This document shows, piece by piece, positions 14,301-22,517 of a DNA stretch of 64,000 nucleotides (positions within the stretch are counted from its first letter, which is position 1; each line of letters begins with the position of its first letter). The notes under the pieces are model-generated. The model was not told the origin of the DNA. It saw nothing but the letters and a program-made list of their open reading frames with translations, and made no database searches. The stretch is from Cymbomonas tetramitiformis (lineage: Eukaryota; Chlorophyta; Pyramimonadophyceae; Pyramimonadales; Pyramimonadaceae). Where the stretch lies: the NCBI GenBank assembly GCA_001247695.2, contig LGRX02034578.1, positions 1 to 64,000 of the forward strand. The letters are read 5' to 3'. The translations under genes were made by a program, and so were the position numbers.

Positions 14301-14488
14301 GCACTGATTTCGCTGTTTATTCCGCAGCGGTCGATATTATGCGAAATGTGTTGATATATGTGCGACTGCGACGCCTGTTTGAAATATGCGATCCGCAACC
14401 TGCGCACACAAAATTCGATATCTCTACTCACTGCACTCACACTTTATGCGTCCTCAGTTCGTCGCCTTGACGAGTCGGAGAATACCAC
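5355..14488 (+). other. Interior of the LARD-like element, no coding domains
   Basis: Nine kilobases of AT-rich sequence with only short open frames. Visible features: a recurring word around GCAGTTCTTGGGATGCAGCCC (6330-6420, 10030-10090, and weaker at 11440-11520), repeated AGGGTGTTACA words (11650-12000), TG/CA microsatellites (12910-12950, 13620-13760) and a GCG-rich last 500 bases (13940-14480). From about 10650 to 14488 it matches, in reverse, 48320-45682 and 37676-36289. The open frames near 10800-11140 are shared with that copy only because the DNA is similar; I see no codon-level conservation that would argue for a gene. Confidence 0.6.
8580..8786 (-). CDS. Possible short lysine-rich ORF inside the LARD interior
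   Basis: A 68-codon frame that looks more protein-like than its surroundings: an acidic DEESSEEE stretch followed by a strongly basic region with KRRLQNKKNAERDAKRRKKQ, reading like a short basic helix or bZIP-type exon. It may be the last exon of a captured gene or chance. No partner exon was identified and no family is recognised. Confidence 0.2.
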   Translation of the reverse strand: MKEQDKLKPVLLLDEESSEEEVTSKFRSRYNVPDEKVAKRRLQNKKNAERDAKRRKKQCPEWMLDSQW

Positions 14489-15149
14489 TCTTAAGGGTTC
14501 GCTTGGAAGCGATATGATATATGATATATAGCGAGGCTATTATGGAACGTTAATAGCTCACGCAGCGTCTGTGTGGATATGAGTGCAGTGCTTCTTCAGA
14601 AGTGACTGCTGTAGCCCAACGCTACCTCATTTTACGCAATGCCCCGCATCTCATAGATGCCACCACAATTGGGTTGTGAACCCAAGGCATTGGTTGAACA
14701 ATCAGTATCGGCTGAACGAATAAGCCATATGATACTCGCATGCTTGTTCAGAACATGCTAGAAGCGAAGATGAGTTTTCTCCGAACACTTCCGGTTCTTC
14801 AAGACTTCATCTTGCTTTGTCATCTCGATGCCACAACCTGGCCTCTCAATGACAGGTGTCACTCAAGGTGAGTGAATGACAAATGGTATGACTGTACATG
14901 TCATAGTCGACCGTACTGACGACTGTCATAAATGTATGACGCGACTCGACCTGTACAGTCATGATCGACCATACTGTCGACTGTCATAATAATATATGAC
15001 ACGACCGACTGTCATAATAATATATGACATGACATGACATGACATGGTATGACATGTATGACAGGTATGGCACGTATGACATGTATGACACATATGTCAT
15101 CGGTCATAACCCTGCATGTATGACACATATCAATGTCGGTCGCCTGACA
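14489..15149 (+). repeat. Right LTR of the 10.4-kb element
   Basis: Near-identical to 4736-5354 over about 610 bp. A shared single-base change (CTCGATGAC to CTCAATGAC) and small indels in the TGACATG tract separate the two. It carries about 40 extra bases before the final ACA and is followed by the second TTACC target copy. The sequence before it (ends GGAGAATACCAC) is not an obvious polypurine tract. The near identity of the LTRs points to a fairly recent insertion. Confidence 0.85.
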
Positions 15150-15580
15150 TTACCACCCACGACCCCATCCCGCCATTCCCGCTCATCCCTAACCCACCCG
15201 CCCCACGCCACCCTCCCACTCAGCGCTCAGCCTTAAATCCCACACCCCCCTGTGGCCAACCCCTCAGGCCACCCCACCTCCACAGCAGGAGTTCGATGCC
15301 AACCGACCCATGGCGTTAATACAAACTCAAACACACCCCCATGGATGTATATTACCACCCATGACCCCATCCCGCCATTCCCGCTCATCCCTAACCCAAC
15401 CGCCCCACGCCACCCTCCCACTCAGCGCTCAGCCTTAAATCCCACACCCCCCTGTGGCCAACCCCTCAGGCCACCCCACCTCCACAGCGGAAGTTCGATG
15501 CCAACCGACCCATGGCGTTAATACAAACTCAAACACACCCCCATGGATGTATATTACCACCCATGACCCCATCCCGTTAA
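15150..15580. repeat. 202-bp satellite array, right part
   Basis: Continuation of the array at 4292-4735 with the same 202-bp period (ACAAACTC at 15321 and 15523). It is C-rich on the plus strand. The array fades after the third CCACCCATGACCCCATCCCG near 15575. Confidence 0.9.
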
Positions 15581-16229
15581 TCCCACTCGCTCTAACTAAG
15601 GTAGCTTGCATTGACCCTACTATGTGTTGATGACATTTTTTATTGGCCCCATTGCATCCATTCGTATAACTCAAATTGCGCGTGTTACACCCCGACCCCA
15701 CCACCAAAAATTCTTCCTTTGGGGGTATTTAAGCTCCCCCTAACGTGTCTTCCTCTGCCTTGTCCATACGCGCCTTCCACCGCCCGAAAAGCGCAAGGGG
15801 GGACCTACACGCCATATATGGCGTGTGGAGCTGCATATGGATACCCCTTGGATATAACCGACCGGTGACTTCGAAATATTACGTACATGGTATTAGCAGT
15901 AGGTCTAGTACGAAATTCCTAAATAGTATGATTATCGGCGTTACGATGGTCCACACACTCACAGTAACACGGCAAGAAGCCTTCTTGTAGCACTTCTCAA
16001 TACCGTTGCTGGCCTCTTAGGCCTCCGACTGATCAGAAAATCTCAGTTTTCAGATCCGCTCCGTATGACAGACATACTGCCTGTCATACTACACTGATCA
16101 GAAAACCATCAGTTTTATTACTACTAGGCGGATCGATCTCAAAAAGACATCTCCACTAGGCCATCTGACCGTACGCGTAGGATCATGTGCGCCACAGTGC
16201 TTCGCTTTTTGCTTCCCAACCAAGGGACG
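15581..16229. other. Non-coding stretch
   Basis: No gene is supported. A TATTTAA box within a GGGGGTATTTAAGCTCCCCC inverted repeat (15721-15740) resembles a core promoter, and a CTGATCAGAAAA word is repeated at about 16030 and 16097. No coding frame follows convincingly. Confidence 0.3.
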
Positions 16230-16522
16230 GTATCGATAGTTCGATATCCCGATATATCGATATATCGAAATTATCGTTACTCATCGATAGTGTTTCTAGC
16301 GATATCGAAAAATATCGTTACTCATCGATATCATATCGGGTACTTACTCATATCGATCGATAGGAGTTTGGGTACTTACTCATATCAATCGATAGTGTTT
16401 TGAGTTTTTTTGTATCGATTTATCGATATCAGTTTTTGCGCGTGTTATCGATATGCGCCGTCGCTGAACCCCGATATCGCGAAATCGGGCAGATATCGAA
16501 AATATCGATAGTTTGACCAGGG
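16230..16522. mobile_element. Small TATCGATA-rich element flanked by CAAGGGACG
   Basis: About 290 bp packed with TATCGATA/ATCGATAG words, opening GTATCGATAGTTCG and closing with ATATCGATAGTTTGACC. The 9-base word CAAGGGACG stands on both sides (16221-16229 and 16523-16531), which would fit an 8-9 bp target duplication. The same word class fills the ends of the hAT element at 40072-41609, so this is probably a non-autonomous or decayed relative. No coding capacity. Confidence 0.5.
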
Positions 16523-16702
16523 CAAGGGACGACGCTCATGCGTCATGGATCCCATGACTCGGTCGAAATGATCTTGGAATGACTTGTATCCTTAGTCGGT
16601 AACGCCCGATCATGTGCGTTTATAGGTGATCCCAAGATCGATTCGACCATCGGGCATCACAATAAAGCTAGAATAAACCATCTAAAGCCGATCCCAACCA
16701 CA

Positions 16703-16920
16703 TGTCGCGAACTTATGCACGAAGCGTCCACACAAAGCACTACTCTCTAGCCCTAATACTAAACAGTCTTACTTATTGTCAGCGCTTCTACAACACCAGC
16801 TCGGTACTGCATATATTGTCTTAGGTGACTGCACAGTTAACTTCCTACTGTAACCATACAAAATCTCAAAATTTTTGATATCTGCTTTTCTACAACTTAT
16901 GCAAGCTCTTTTTCTCAACA
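16703..16920 (-). repeat. Partial second LTR copy (218 bp)
   Basis: Near-identical to 17315-17532, the first 218 bases (minus-strand sense) of the neighbouring LTR. It abuts that LTR directly: the complete copy ends TTTTACA at 16921 and this copy starts TGTTGAG at 16920. It stops at GTTCGCGACA. This arrangement suggests a tandem LTR left by recombination or template switching, followed by truncation. Confidence 0.85.
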
Positions 16921-17532
16921 TGTAAAAGACTGTAAATTGCAGTTCTGACGCTATAACACAAGAGCAAGTCCACCAAATGTACATCTTTACAAGCAAAAGA
17001 ATGTCATACTGTGTACCATAAATCCGTATATCATAACACTGTTGTTTTCGCGGTCTGAGCGAGCACTTCCTATTTTCGGAATCGCTGTTACGCAGGCAAA
17101 ACAAAAATGAGCGTCTGCCTCACCCTGCTACGCCGCCCTACATATTCTCGCTATCTATAAACAAGTGTAACACCCATCCGTATTTCCGTATCTCGTCACT
17201 ATCATAACTCCTCGCGTGTATCGTACTGCGCGTGTCATACGTTCGTCACAAAGACTGCTACAGCAAGTGTCACAACCCGGCTAAGGTACACGATAAGCCG
17301 TGGTTTGTGACAGCTGTCGCGAACTTATGCACGAAGCGTCCACACAAAGCACTACTCTCTAGCCCTAATACTAAACAGTCTTACTTATTGTCAGCGCTTC
17401 TACAACACCAGCTCGGTACTGCATATATTGTCTTAGGTGACTGCACAGTTAACTTCCTACTGTAACCATACAAAATCTCAAAATTTTTGATATCTGCTTT
17501 TCTACAACTTATGCAAGCTCTTTTTCTCAACA
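16921..17532 (-). repeat. 3' LTR of the DNMT3-type retroelement
   Basis: Read on the minus strand, a 612-bp unit starts TGTTGAGAAAAAG and ends TCTTTTACA, the canonical TG...CA. It is directly preceded by a purine run (GATGGGGGA, about 17533-17541) that suits a polypurine tract. It lies 35 bases after the stop of the last ORF of the element (17568). Its first 218 bp are repeated at 16703-16920. Confidence 0.8.
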
Positions 17533-17567
17533 TCCCCCATCTGTAGCTGCCACTGGTAGCACAGACG

Positions 17568-19427
17568 TTAAATAAGAGCTTGTTCAGCATCTTCTGTCGT
17601 AACACCATCCAGCGCGAACTTGCCCATGCTGAAAGTGAACATACCCACTCCAGAAGCTTCTCCTCCTCGTAGCATCCTTGCTCGTGTCAGGGGAGTTCGA
17701 AACACCATGACCCACATACATCTTCTTCCAATGGGCCCGTGCTCCAAGTGTCCAATCACGTGTAGGCGCCCAGCATGACACAACTTACGAAAGTACTGTG
17801 CCCTGCTCTCTGTCATATATGTCATATAGTGCGATGGCACATGAATACAAGCCACCACTCTATTGGCCAGCACTGCCAATGGCAACGCAATGTCCAGCAC
17901 TGCGAACCAAGGTGAGGTTATCACTGCATCACACACCCCATACTTTTCCTTCCAGGCGCGATAGTTGCCCGGCTGTAATGCATTGAGGGCTTCGTGCCAT
18001 TTCAACTGCGGGTTCCAATCGTTGTTCATGAACTTCAGATGAGGCCACTCCAGTGACATCACCTTGCCAATAACACCTGTACCAGCCCATGGGTCCCAGA
18101 CCTGTGTGACCTTCTTCCAAGTCACCTCGTGCGCCAGACGTCTGACTTCCTGAGGAACTGTCATCACCAGTTCTAGGCCCCAGTTCAGTTGACTGGCAAT
18201 CTTCACCTGGGCTCTGCTCAACTGCGTAACATCCCCCCTTTTCTGCACTTCCTCCGGGCTCATGGCCTGCACTGTAACCGCCTTCCGCAGGCTGCTCGCG
18301 CGAGTGTGTTGTTCTGCACACTTTCGGCTCAAGATAGTGCGGTGACCCTCGTGCCAAAATCCTGGCATCACGTCTGTGATCACTCTGCTGAGCTCTTCCT
18401 GGTTTCCCCAAGCCACTCTGTCAGGGAGATTCCCCATGCTCCCCTCCTTCCTGAGCATCTGTCGCGATGTGAGCGCCTGCCATGGGTGTTCGCGTCCCGG
18501 TCTTACGGCCCGATGCGGACCCACGTCTGCAGGCAACAACACTACATCTGTACCCAGCTTCTCCCTCAGCTGCAGCTCCATAGCAGCCATCTTCTCCACA
18601 ATAGACGTACTCACCTCGGCGGCAGCTGCCACTACGGCCACGCCCAAGCATTTGGGGCATTGCCAGTCTCCTTCAGGCACTCCATCCAGCGCCGGCTCCA
18701 GACACCAAATGTGATAGCCACGATTGCAGGTGTCACACAGCAGCATCGATGCCTCCCCATCTGTTCTCATGCACTCCTCGCACGCGAGATGTTTGCTGGG
18801 GATGGCTGCACTGCAGTCGTACTGATCCTTCACCTGTAGATGACACGGTGCAATGTTCTGTACTGTGCTCTTTTCCCGTAGCTTCGTGCTGTCCTCCAAG
18901 ACTACCACTCCATCCCTCTGCACCTTGACCAACTTCAGAATGGCTGGCTTGGTGGCCACCTCCATGCCAGAGCGCGGCTGTTGCCTTATGTACACGAAAT
19001 CACCTGCCTTGAACTGGTGCGGCTTCGGCTCGTAGCTGTCACTCCTCCTGTGCTCGTACAGCAAGGTGTCGCGGTGTTGAGCGATCTCCAGGTTGCACCC
19101 TGCGTGTACCATGAGCTTCTTCACGATGGCCGCTCGTTGCAACAAGTCCTCAGCCAGTGTCCTCTCATCTTGCTTCTCAAAGTCCAACTCGGGTCGAGCA
19201 CGAAGATCTGGTGGCACAGTAGCTTCCTGAGCGAACAGCAGCGTGAACGGCGCCACCCCAGTCGACTGCTGCTTGGCTGCGTTGTAACTGAGCACGAGCG
19301 ACCAGAGCATCTCGTCCCATTCGAAGTCCAGGCCCTTGTCGAGGGCCATCTTCTTGAAGCAGAACTTGAGAGTGCGCACCACTCGTTCAGTCAAGCCATT
19401 GCTCTCTGGGGAACTAGGTGAAGTCAC
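17568..19427 (-). CDS. Integrase C-terminal part, PHD finger and amino-methyltransferase-like domain
   Basis: A 619-codon frame. Residues 1-20 hold the last integrase block, ESNGLTERVVRTLK, whose Glu is the third catalytic acid. An integrase tail with a YNAAKQQSTGVAPFTLLF motif follows. At residues about 212-259 lies a PHD finger with C4HC3 spacing (CEEC...CDTC...YHIWCLEP...WQCPKC), a likely histone-tail reader. Residues about 442-453 carry VWDPWAGTGVIG, a methyltransferase motif I, and about 500-506 VITSPWF at the place of the (D/N/S)PP(Y/F/W) motif of amino-methyltransferases. A CIHVPSHYMT block follows. The domain resembles N6-adenine/N4-cytosine enzymes, with the second Pro of the motif replaced by Trp, so activity is uncertain. 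The apparent start is only the first Met after a frameshift from the preceding integrase part. The ORF stops 35 bases before the LTR. Confidence 0.75.
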   Translation of the reverse strand: MTSPSSPESNGLTERVVRTLKFCFKKMALDKGLDFEWDEMLWSLVLSYNAAKQQSTGVAPFTLLFAQEATVPPDLRARPELDFEKQDERTLAEDLLQRAAIVKKLMVHAGCNLEIAQHRDTLLYEHRRSDSYEPKPHQFKAGDFVYIRQQPRSGMEVATKPAILKLVKVQRDGVVVLEDSTKLREKSTVQNIAPCHLQVKDQYDCSAAIPSKHLACEECMRTDGEASMLLCDTCNRGYHIWCLEPALDGVPEGDWQCPKCLGVAVVAAAAEVSTSIVEKMAAMELQLREKLGTDVVLLPADVGPHRAVRPGREHPWQALTSRQMLRKEGSMGNLPDRVAWGNQEELSRVITDVMPGFWHEGHRTILSRKCAEQHTRASSLRKAVTVQAMSPEEVQKRGDVTQLSRAQVKIASQLNWGLELVMTVPQEVRRLAHEVTWKKVTQVWDPWAGTGVIGKVMSLEWPHLKFMNNDWNPQLKWHEALNALQPGNYRAWKEKYGVCDAVITSPWFAVLDIALPLAVLANRVVACIHVPSHYMTYMTESRAQYFRKLCHAGRLHVIGHLEHGPIGRRCMWVMVFRTPLTRARMLRGGEASGVGMFTFSMGKFALDGVTTEDAEQALI

Positions 19428-19944
19428 CCTCCGGTCGATGAGACACTGTCTGCATACTGTAGTGCAGCGAACTCGCCCTCAAATTCCGTGCCCCCATCCA
19501 CAAGGCATTCCGCTGGCGCCCCAAACACTGACAGGACGTGATTGCGAAACGCGCTGGCGACGGTGGAGGCTTCCTTGTCGGGAATCGGAACACACACGAT
19601 GAAACGCGTGTAGTGCTCAGTCATGACCAAGACACGCCGGTTCCCAGCTTTCGTGATGGGGACCAGCGGTACATGAAGGATTTGATCTCCAGCGGCGTAA
19701 GCATTGCCTCCTCCCGTGCGTAGTGCGTCTTCACTCTCTGGCAGGTTTGGCATTGCGTGACCACTGCTCGCACATCTTGTTTCATGCCCACCCAGTAATG
19801 ACGTTGCCACAACAGGTTCAGCGTTCGCCTGATGCCCCAATGGCCAGTCCTCTCGTGGTACACACGCACCAGCTGAATTCTGTCACAGGGCTTGGGCACT
19901 AGAAGCTCCTTGCCACTGACAGTGACCATGTACAGTTCGCCCAT
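19424..19944 (-). pseudogene. Integrase zinc-binding and core domain, frameshifted
   Basis: The frame starting at 19944 has the HHCC zinc-binding module (HERTGHWG ... CQTCQRVK). It is in the same frame as the upstream methyltransferase ORF and follows its TAA by only 9 bases. Near 19690 the homology moves to a second frame (LVMTEHYTRF, then CLVDGGTEF with the second catalytic Asp). Near 19435 it moves to a third frame, where the Glu block lies. At the usual site of the first catalytic Asp the sequence reads LHVPLVPI, with Pro where Asp is expected. The integrase is thus broken by a stop, two frameshifts and a probable active-site loss. Confidence 0.7.
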
Positions 19945-19953
19945 GAGCTCGTC

Positions 19954-21690
19954 TTAGCGGTGACGAGCTGCTCTCTTCCTTACTCTATGGTACTCCTCCT
20001 TGGGCACCTCCGAGCTTCCTCCGGTCTTTATCCACGCGAGGCATAGCTCGTCCTCGTGTATGTCTGGGTATTTCTCCCGAAGTGACTCATGGTGGGTCAC
20101 ACTGGCTACCATAGCGACCATTCTCGTCGTGTCAGGCAGTTTAGGTAGCCTCACCTCTTTCTCCTTCACCACTGGTGCCCATTCTGGAGCTGAGCTTACC
20201 TCCACTGGCTTGTCTCCAGGTCCTGAAAAGGCTTGGCGATGACGTGCCTCGTAGCCCGCGAGCTTCATGGAGGCAAGCTTCCACTGTCTGCGACGTGGAA
20301 CGGCGTCGGCTGTGCCGAGCCCCTGAGTGCCTTTCTGCCCTTGGCTGCACATGTGTTGCAGCCGCTCCTCCCAGTCCTGATGGCTAAGGCGTCGCGCGAC
20401 TTGCTGAGTGTAGTCGTTGGAACTGGTGATCCACTCTGCCAGTTGTGCTCGCACTGGCTCCGTTGTGGCTCCAGAAGTGGTAGCCACCTTGGTGGACTTC
20501 ACGATGGGGATGGCAGCTAACGCGTCATGCTCCTCCTCCTCGCTCTCCTGACTCTTTGGCAGCTTGGTCGTGCTGACCTCAGCAACCGCATACAACAGCT
20601 CCATTGCTCTGCGGTCCATGGCGAGACCGAGTACCCCTGTCAACTCTTCGTCTCTCATGCCATGCGCCATGCGTAGCTCACTCGCGCTGTACCCCATGGC
20701 AACAGCTTTCTCGTCCAGGTTGACCTCTCTGGTCTCCCCTTTCTCCTCAGCATCTTCTTTTCTTACCACCGTGCCTGCACGGGGTGCACGAAAGGCTCGG
20801 GAGTTCTGCGTTGCCAAGATGGTCGGCAGTACCCGCATAGGCTCCCCCACGACGTTGGCGGTGTAGTGCGGCTTCCTGTCTCCAGTGACTACTTTGCGTG
20901 GCTTCCAGCCTTGCTGCAGGATATCACACACATATCTGTCTGGTGGTCTGTCCACCCCCTCCATCACCAGATTGAACTGATGGTTCTGAAACAGATTGCT
21001 CCAATATGCTCGTAGGCGATGCGCGTATGATCCCGCGCGCACTGCGTCGAAGGATACTGGCTGGCCCACCACACTATTGATGATGGGGAACACTTCCTTC
21101 CTGATCTTCGAGTTCTCCCGGTGCGATAACGGGGAGACGTTCTCTAGCACATATGCTGGCGGTCGCTGAGGCTGCAGCTGCTGCAGCGTCGAAAGGATTC
21201 GCACTGCCTGATAGAACAGCCTGCTGTGCTTGCCCTCCAAACCAGCTAGCTTGCCGGCTGGTGACAGGTCCTGACATGGATATCCACACACCATGACCCA
21301 TTGTTCTCCGCTCAATGCCCCTGCATGCACGAGGTCAATGAGACTGGTGTCCTCGATGTTGCTGGGCAGCTGCTCCAGGTGAACCGCATCAGCGTGAAAC
21401 AAGTCAGAATGGCGGCGACTGAGCGCCATGCACCTTGCCCTGGCTACCGCCTGGCTGGACTCCGAGATGTCCTGGTAGAGGTACTTGTTGACCTTGACGC
21501 CACAGCGCAAGAGCATCTCCAGCCCAGCACACAAGCCCCCACAGGGTTCATAGCAGACCACGCCTTCTTCTCTGGCCTCTCGAAAGAAGCTCTTGTCAAT
21601 CACTCTCGTGTCGATCTTCTTAGGCACCTTGAGCTTGCCACCCTCCATGGTCTCGTCGCCGTAGATCGCTGGGGAGCCTCCAGAATGCAT
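19954..21690 (-). CDS. DNMT3-like C5-cytosine methyltransferase domain of a retroelement polyprotein
   Basis: A 578-codon frame. The cofactor motif lies near residues 46-60 (CYEPCGGLCAGLEML). The catalytic loop is VCGYPCQDLSPAG with the nucleophile Cys at about residue 139, and the ENV motif is at about 180 (YVLENVSPL). An AHRLRAYWSNL block at about 230 matches the AHRxRxxWxNL pattern typical of DNMT3/DRM-type enzymes. The order of motifs (I, IV, VI, then the AHR block) and the spacing fit a complete catalytic domain. A linker of about 200 residues follows, then TAA and, three codons later in the same frame, the integrase. Reports exist of cytosine methyltransferases captured by retrotransposons in dinoflagellates and charophyte algae; this looks like another such case. 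Upstream the frame stays open only nine codons before a stop, so the N-terminal part of the polyprotein is missing. Confidence 0.8.
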   Translation of the reverse strand: MHSGGSPAIYGDETMEGGKLKVPKKIDTRVIDKSFFREAREEGVVCYEPCGGLCAGLEMLLRCGVKVNKYLYQDISESSQAVARARCMALSRRHSDLFHADAVHLEQLPSNIEDTSLIDLVHAGALSGEQWVMVCGYPCQDLSPAGKLAGLEGKHSRLFYQAVRILSTLQQLQPQRPPAYVLENVSPLSHRENSKIRKEVFPIINSVVGQPVSFDAVRAGSYAHRLRAYWSNLFQNHQFNLVMEGVDRPPDRYVCDILQQGWKPRKVVTGDRKPHYTANVVGEPMRVLPTILATQNSRAFRAPRAGTVVRKEDAEEKGETREVNLDEKAVAMGYSASELRMAHGMRDEELTGVLGLAMDRRAMELLYAVAEVSTTKLPKSQESEEEEHDALAAIPIVKSTKVATTSGATTEPVRAQLAEWITSSNDYTQQVARRLSHQDWEERLQHMCSQGQKGTQGLGTADAVPRRRQWKLASMKLAGYEARHRQAFSGPGDKPVEVSSAPEWAPVVKEKEVRLPKLPDTTRMVAMVASVTHHESLREKYPDIHEDELCLAWIKTGGSSEVPKEEYHRVRKRAARHR

Positions 21691-21716
21691 GCCCCTGACA
21701 CTTCTGAAAGTATTTT

Positions 21717-22232
21717 CTTAAGTTTTCTTAAGTTTTCTTAAGTTTTCGATATAAACCCACACTATGCATATTTAAATCGGGGCAGTTAGCTATTGGCCGA
21801 CAGTATACTTAAGAATTATACTTGAGAAAACTTAAGAAAATGTAAGTACGTGGAAGCTTCTTGGTAGGAGGATATTGTCCACATGGCTCAAGGATAACTT
21901 AAGAAAACTTAAGAATCTTATCCAAATATAAGCACGTGATTGGCTGGAATGTAGGAGATATGCACACGTGTAAGAAAGCTATATGCTGGATATTTAAAGA
22001 TTGTATACACATGCATGCACGTAATTGGTTGTTAAGAAGACACGTGTAGGCAGGACAATGCTTCCCATCGCACAGATATTTACAAATGTAACATTGTGAC
22101 TGGTTCCATATTTAGGGACTAAACCCTAAACCCTAAAACCCTTCAATCAAGCAGTCAGCAGCTGGGTACGTACACTACTATGGGATGCTACCCATTCCAT
22201 CCAGCTTCCAGTCTAACTATCTATCTATCTAT
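21717..22232. repeat. CTTAAG-rich region, telomere-like words and a CTAT microsatellite
   Basis: CTTAAGTTTT words are repeated at 21717-21750 and, in both orientations, at 21805-21840 and 21890-21920. Two CCCTAAA units stand at about 22121-22136, an interstitial match to the plant-type telomere repeat. A (CTAT)n run of about seven units lies at 22212-22240. No gene is seen. The CTTAAG cluster marks the broken 5' edge of the DNMT3-type retroelement. Confidence 0.6.
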
Positions 22233-22517
22233 CTATCTATCTAGTATAACCCACGTGGCTTGGTGACATACACGTGCAGAGTGACAGGCGAATGATTCTG
22301 CTGCCGTAGATAGATCTGCAGCACCGTTGGGAACGTCGGGGACTGCTCGCTGTTGCAGTTGAGAGAAGGCCTGGAAGCTGCGCATCCCACCCCAGATTCT
22401 CAGTAACTTACACCCCTTGCCGCTTGTGACTTTTTCGAGCAGCCTATGAGAAAATGGCACGTACGACACCACAGGAAAGTTCACATTCTTATTACCTGAA
22501 CGAAGCGCGGAAGGGGA

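Larger units (their letters stand above)
4736..15149 (+). mobile_element. 10.4-kb non-coding LTR element (LARD-like) inserted in a satellite
   Basis: Two direct repeats of 619 and 661 bp (4736-5354 and 14489-15149) bound a 9.1-kb interior. The host sequence is duplicated as TTACC at 4731-4735 and 15150-15154, the 5-bp duplication usual for LTR retrotransposons. The LTRs run from TCTTAAGGG to CCTGACA, that is TC...CA rather than the usual TG...CA. The interior is AT-rich and shows no gag, protease, reverse transcriptase or integrase. This fits a large retrotransposon derivative moved in trans. A second copy lies on the minus strand (35643-37676 plus 45682-48320). A gag gene next to that copy's LTR may belong to the autonomous partner. 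I assign the strand from that related copy. Confidence 0.85.
16921..21716 (-). mobile_element. 5'-truncated retroelement with DNMT3-like methyltransferase, integrase, PHD finger and amino-methyltransferase
   Basis: Minus-strand order: DNMT3-like cytosine methyltransferase, zinc-binding and core domains of an integrase, PHD finger, amino-methyltransferase-like domain, polypurine tract, LTR. Reverse transcriptase, RNase H, protease and gag, which should lie upstream, are absent. The open frame begins right after a TAA at about 21715, next to a CTTAAG-repeat region, so the 5' half looks deleted. One in-frame stop and two frameshifts lie in the integrase. The element is therefore a decayed copy, but its domain set is informative about the family. 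Confidence 0.75.
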
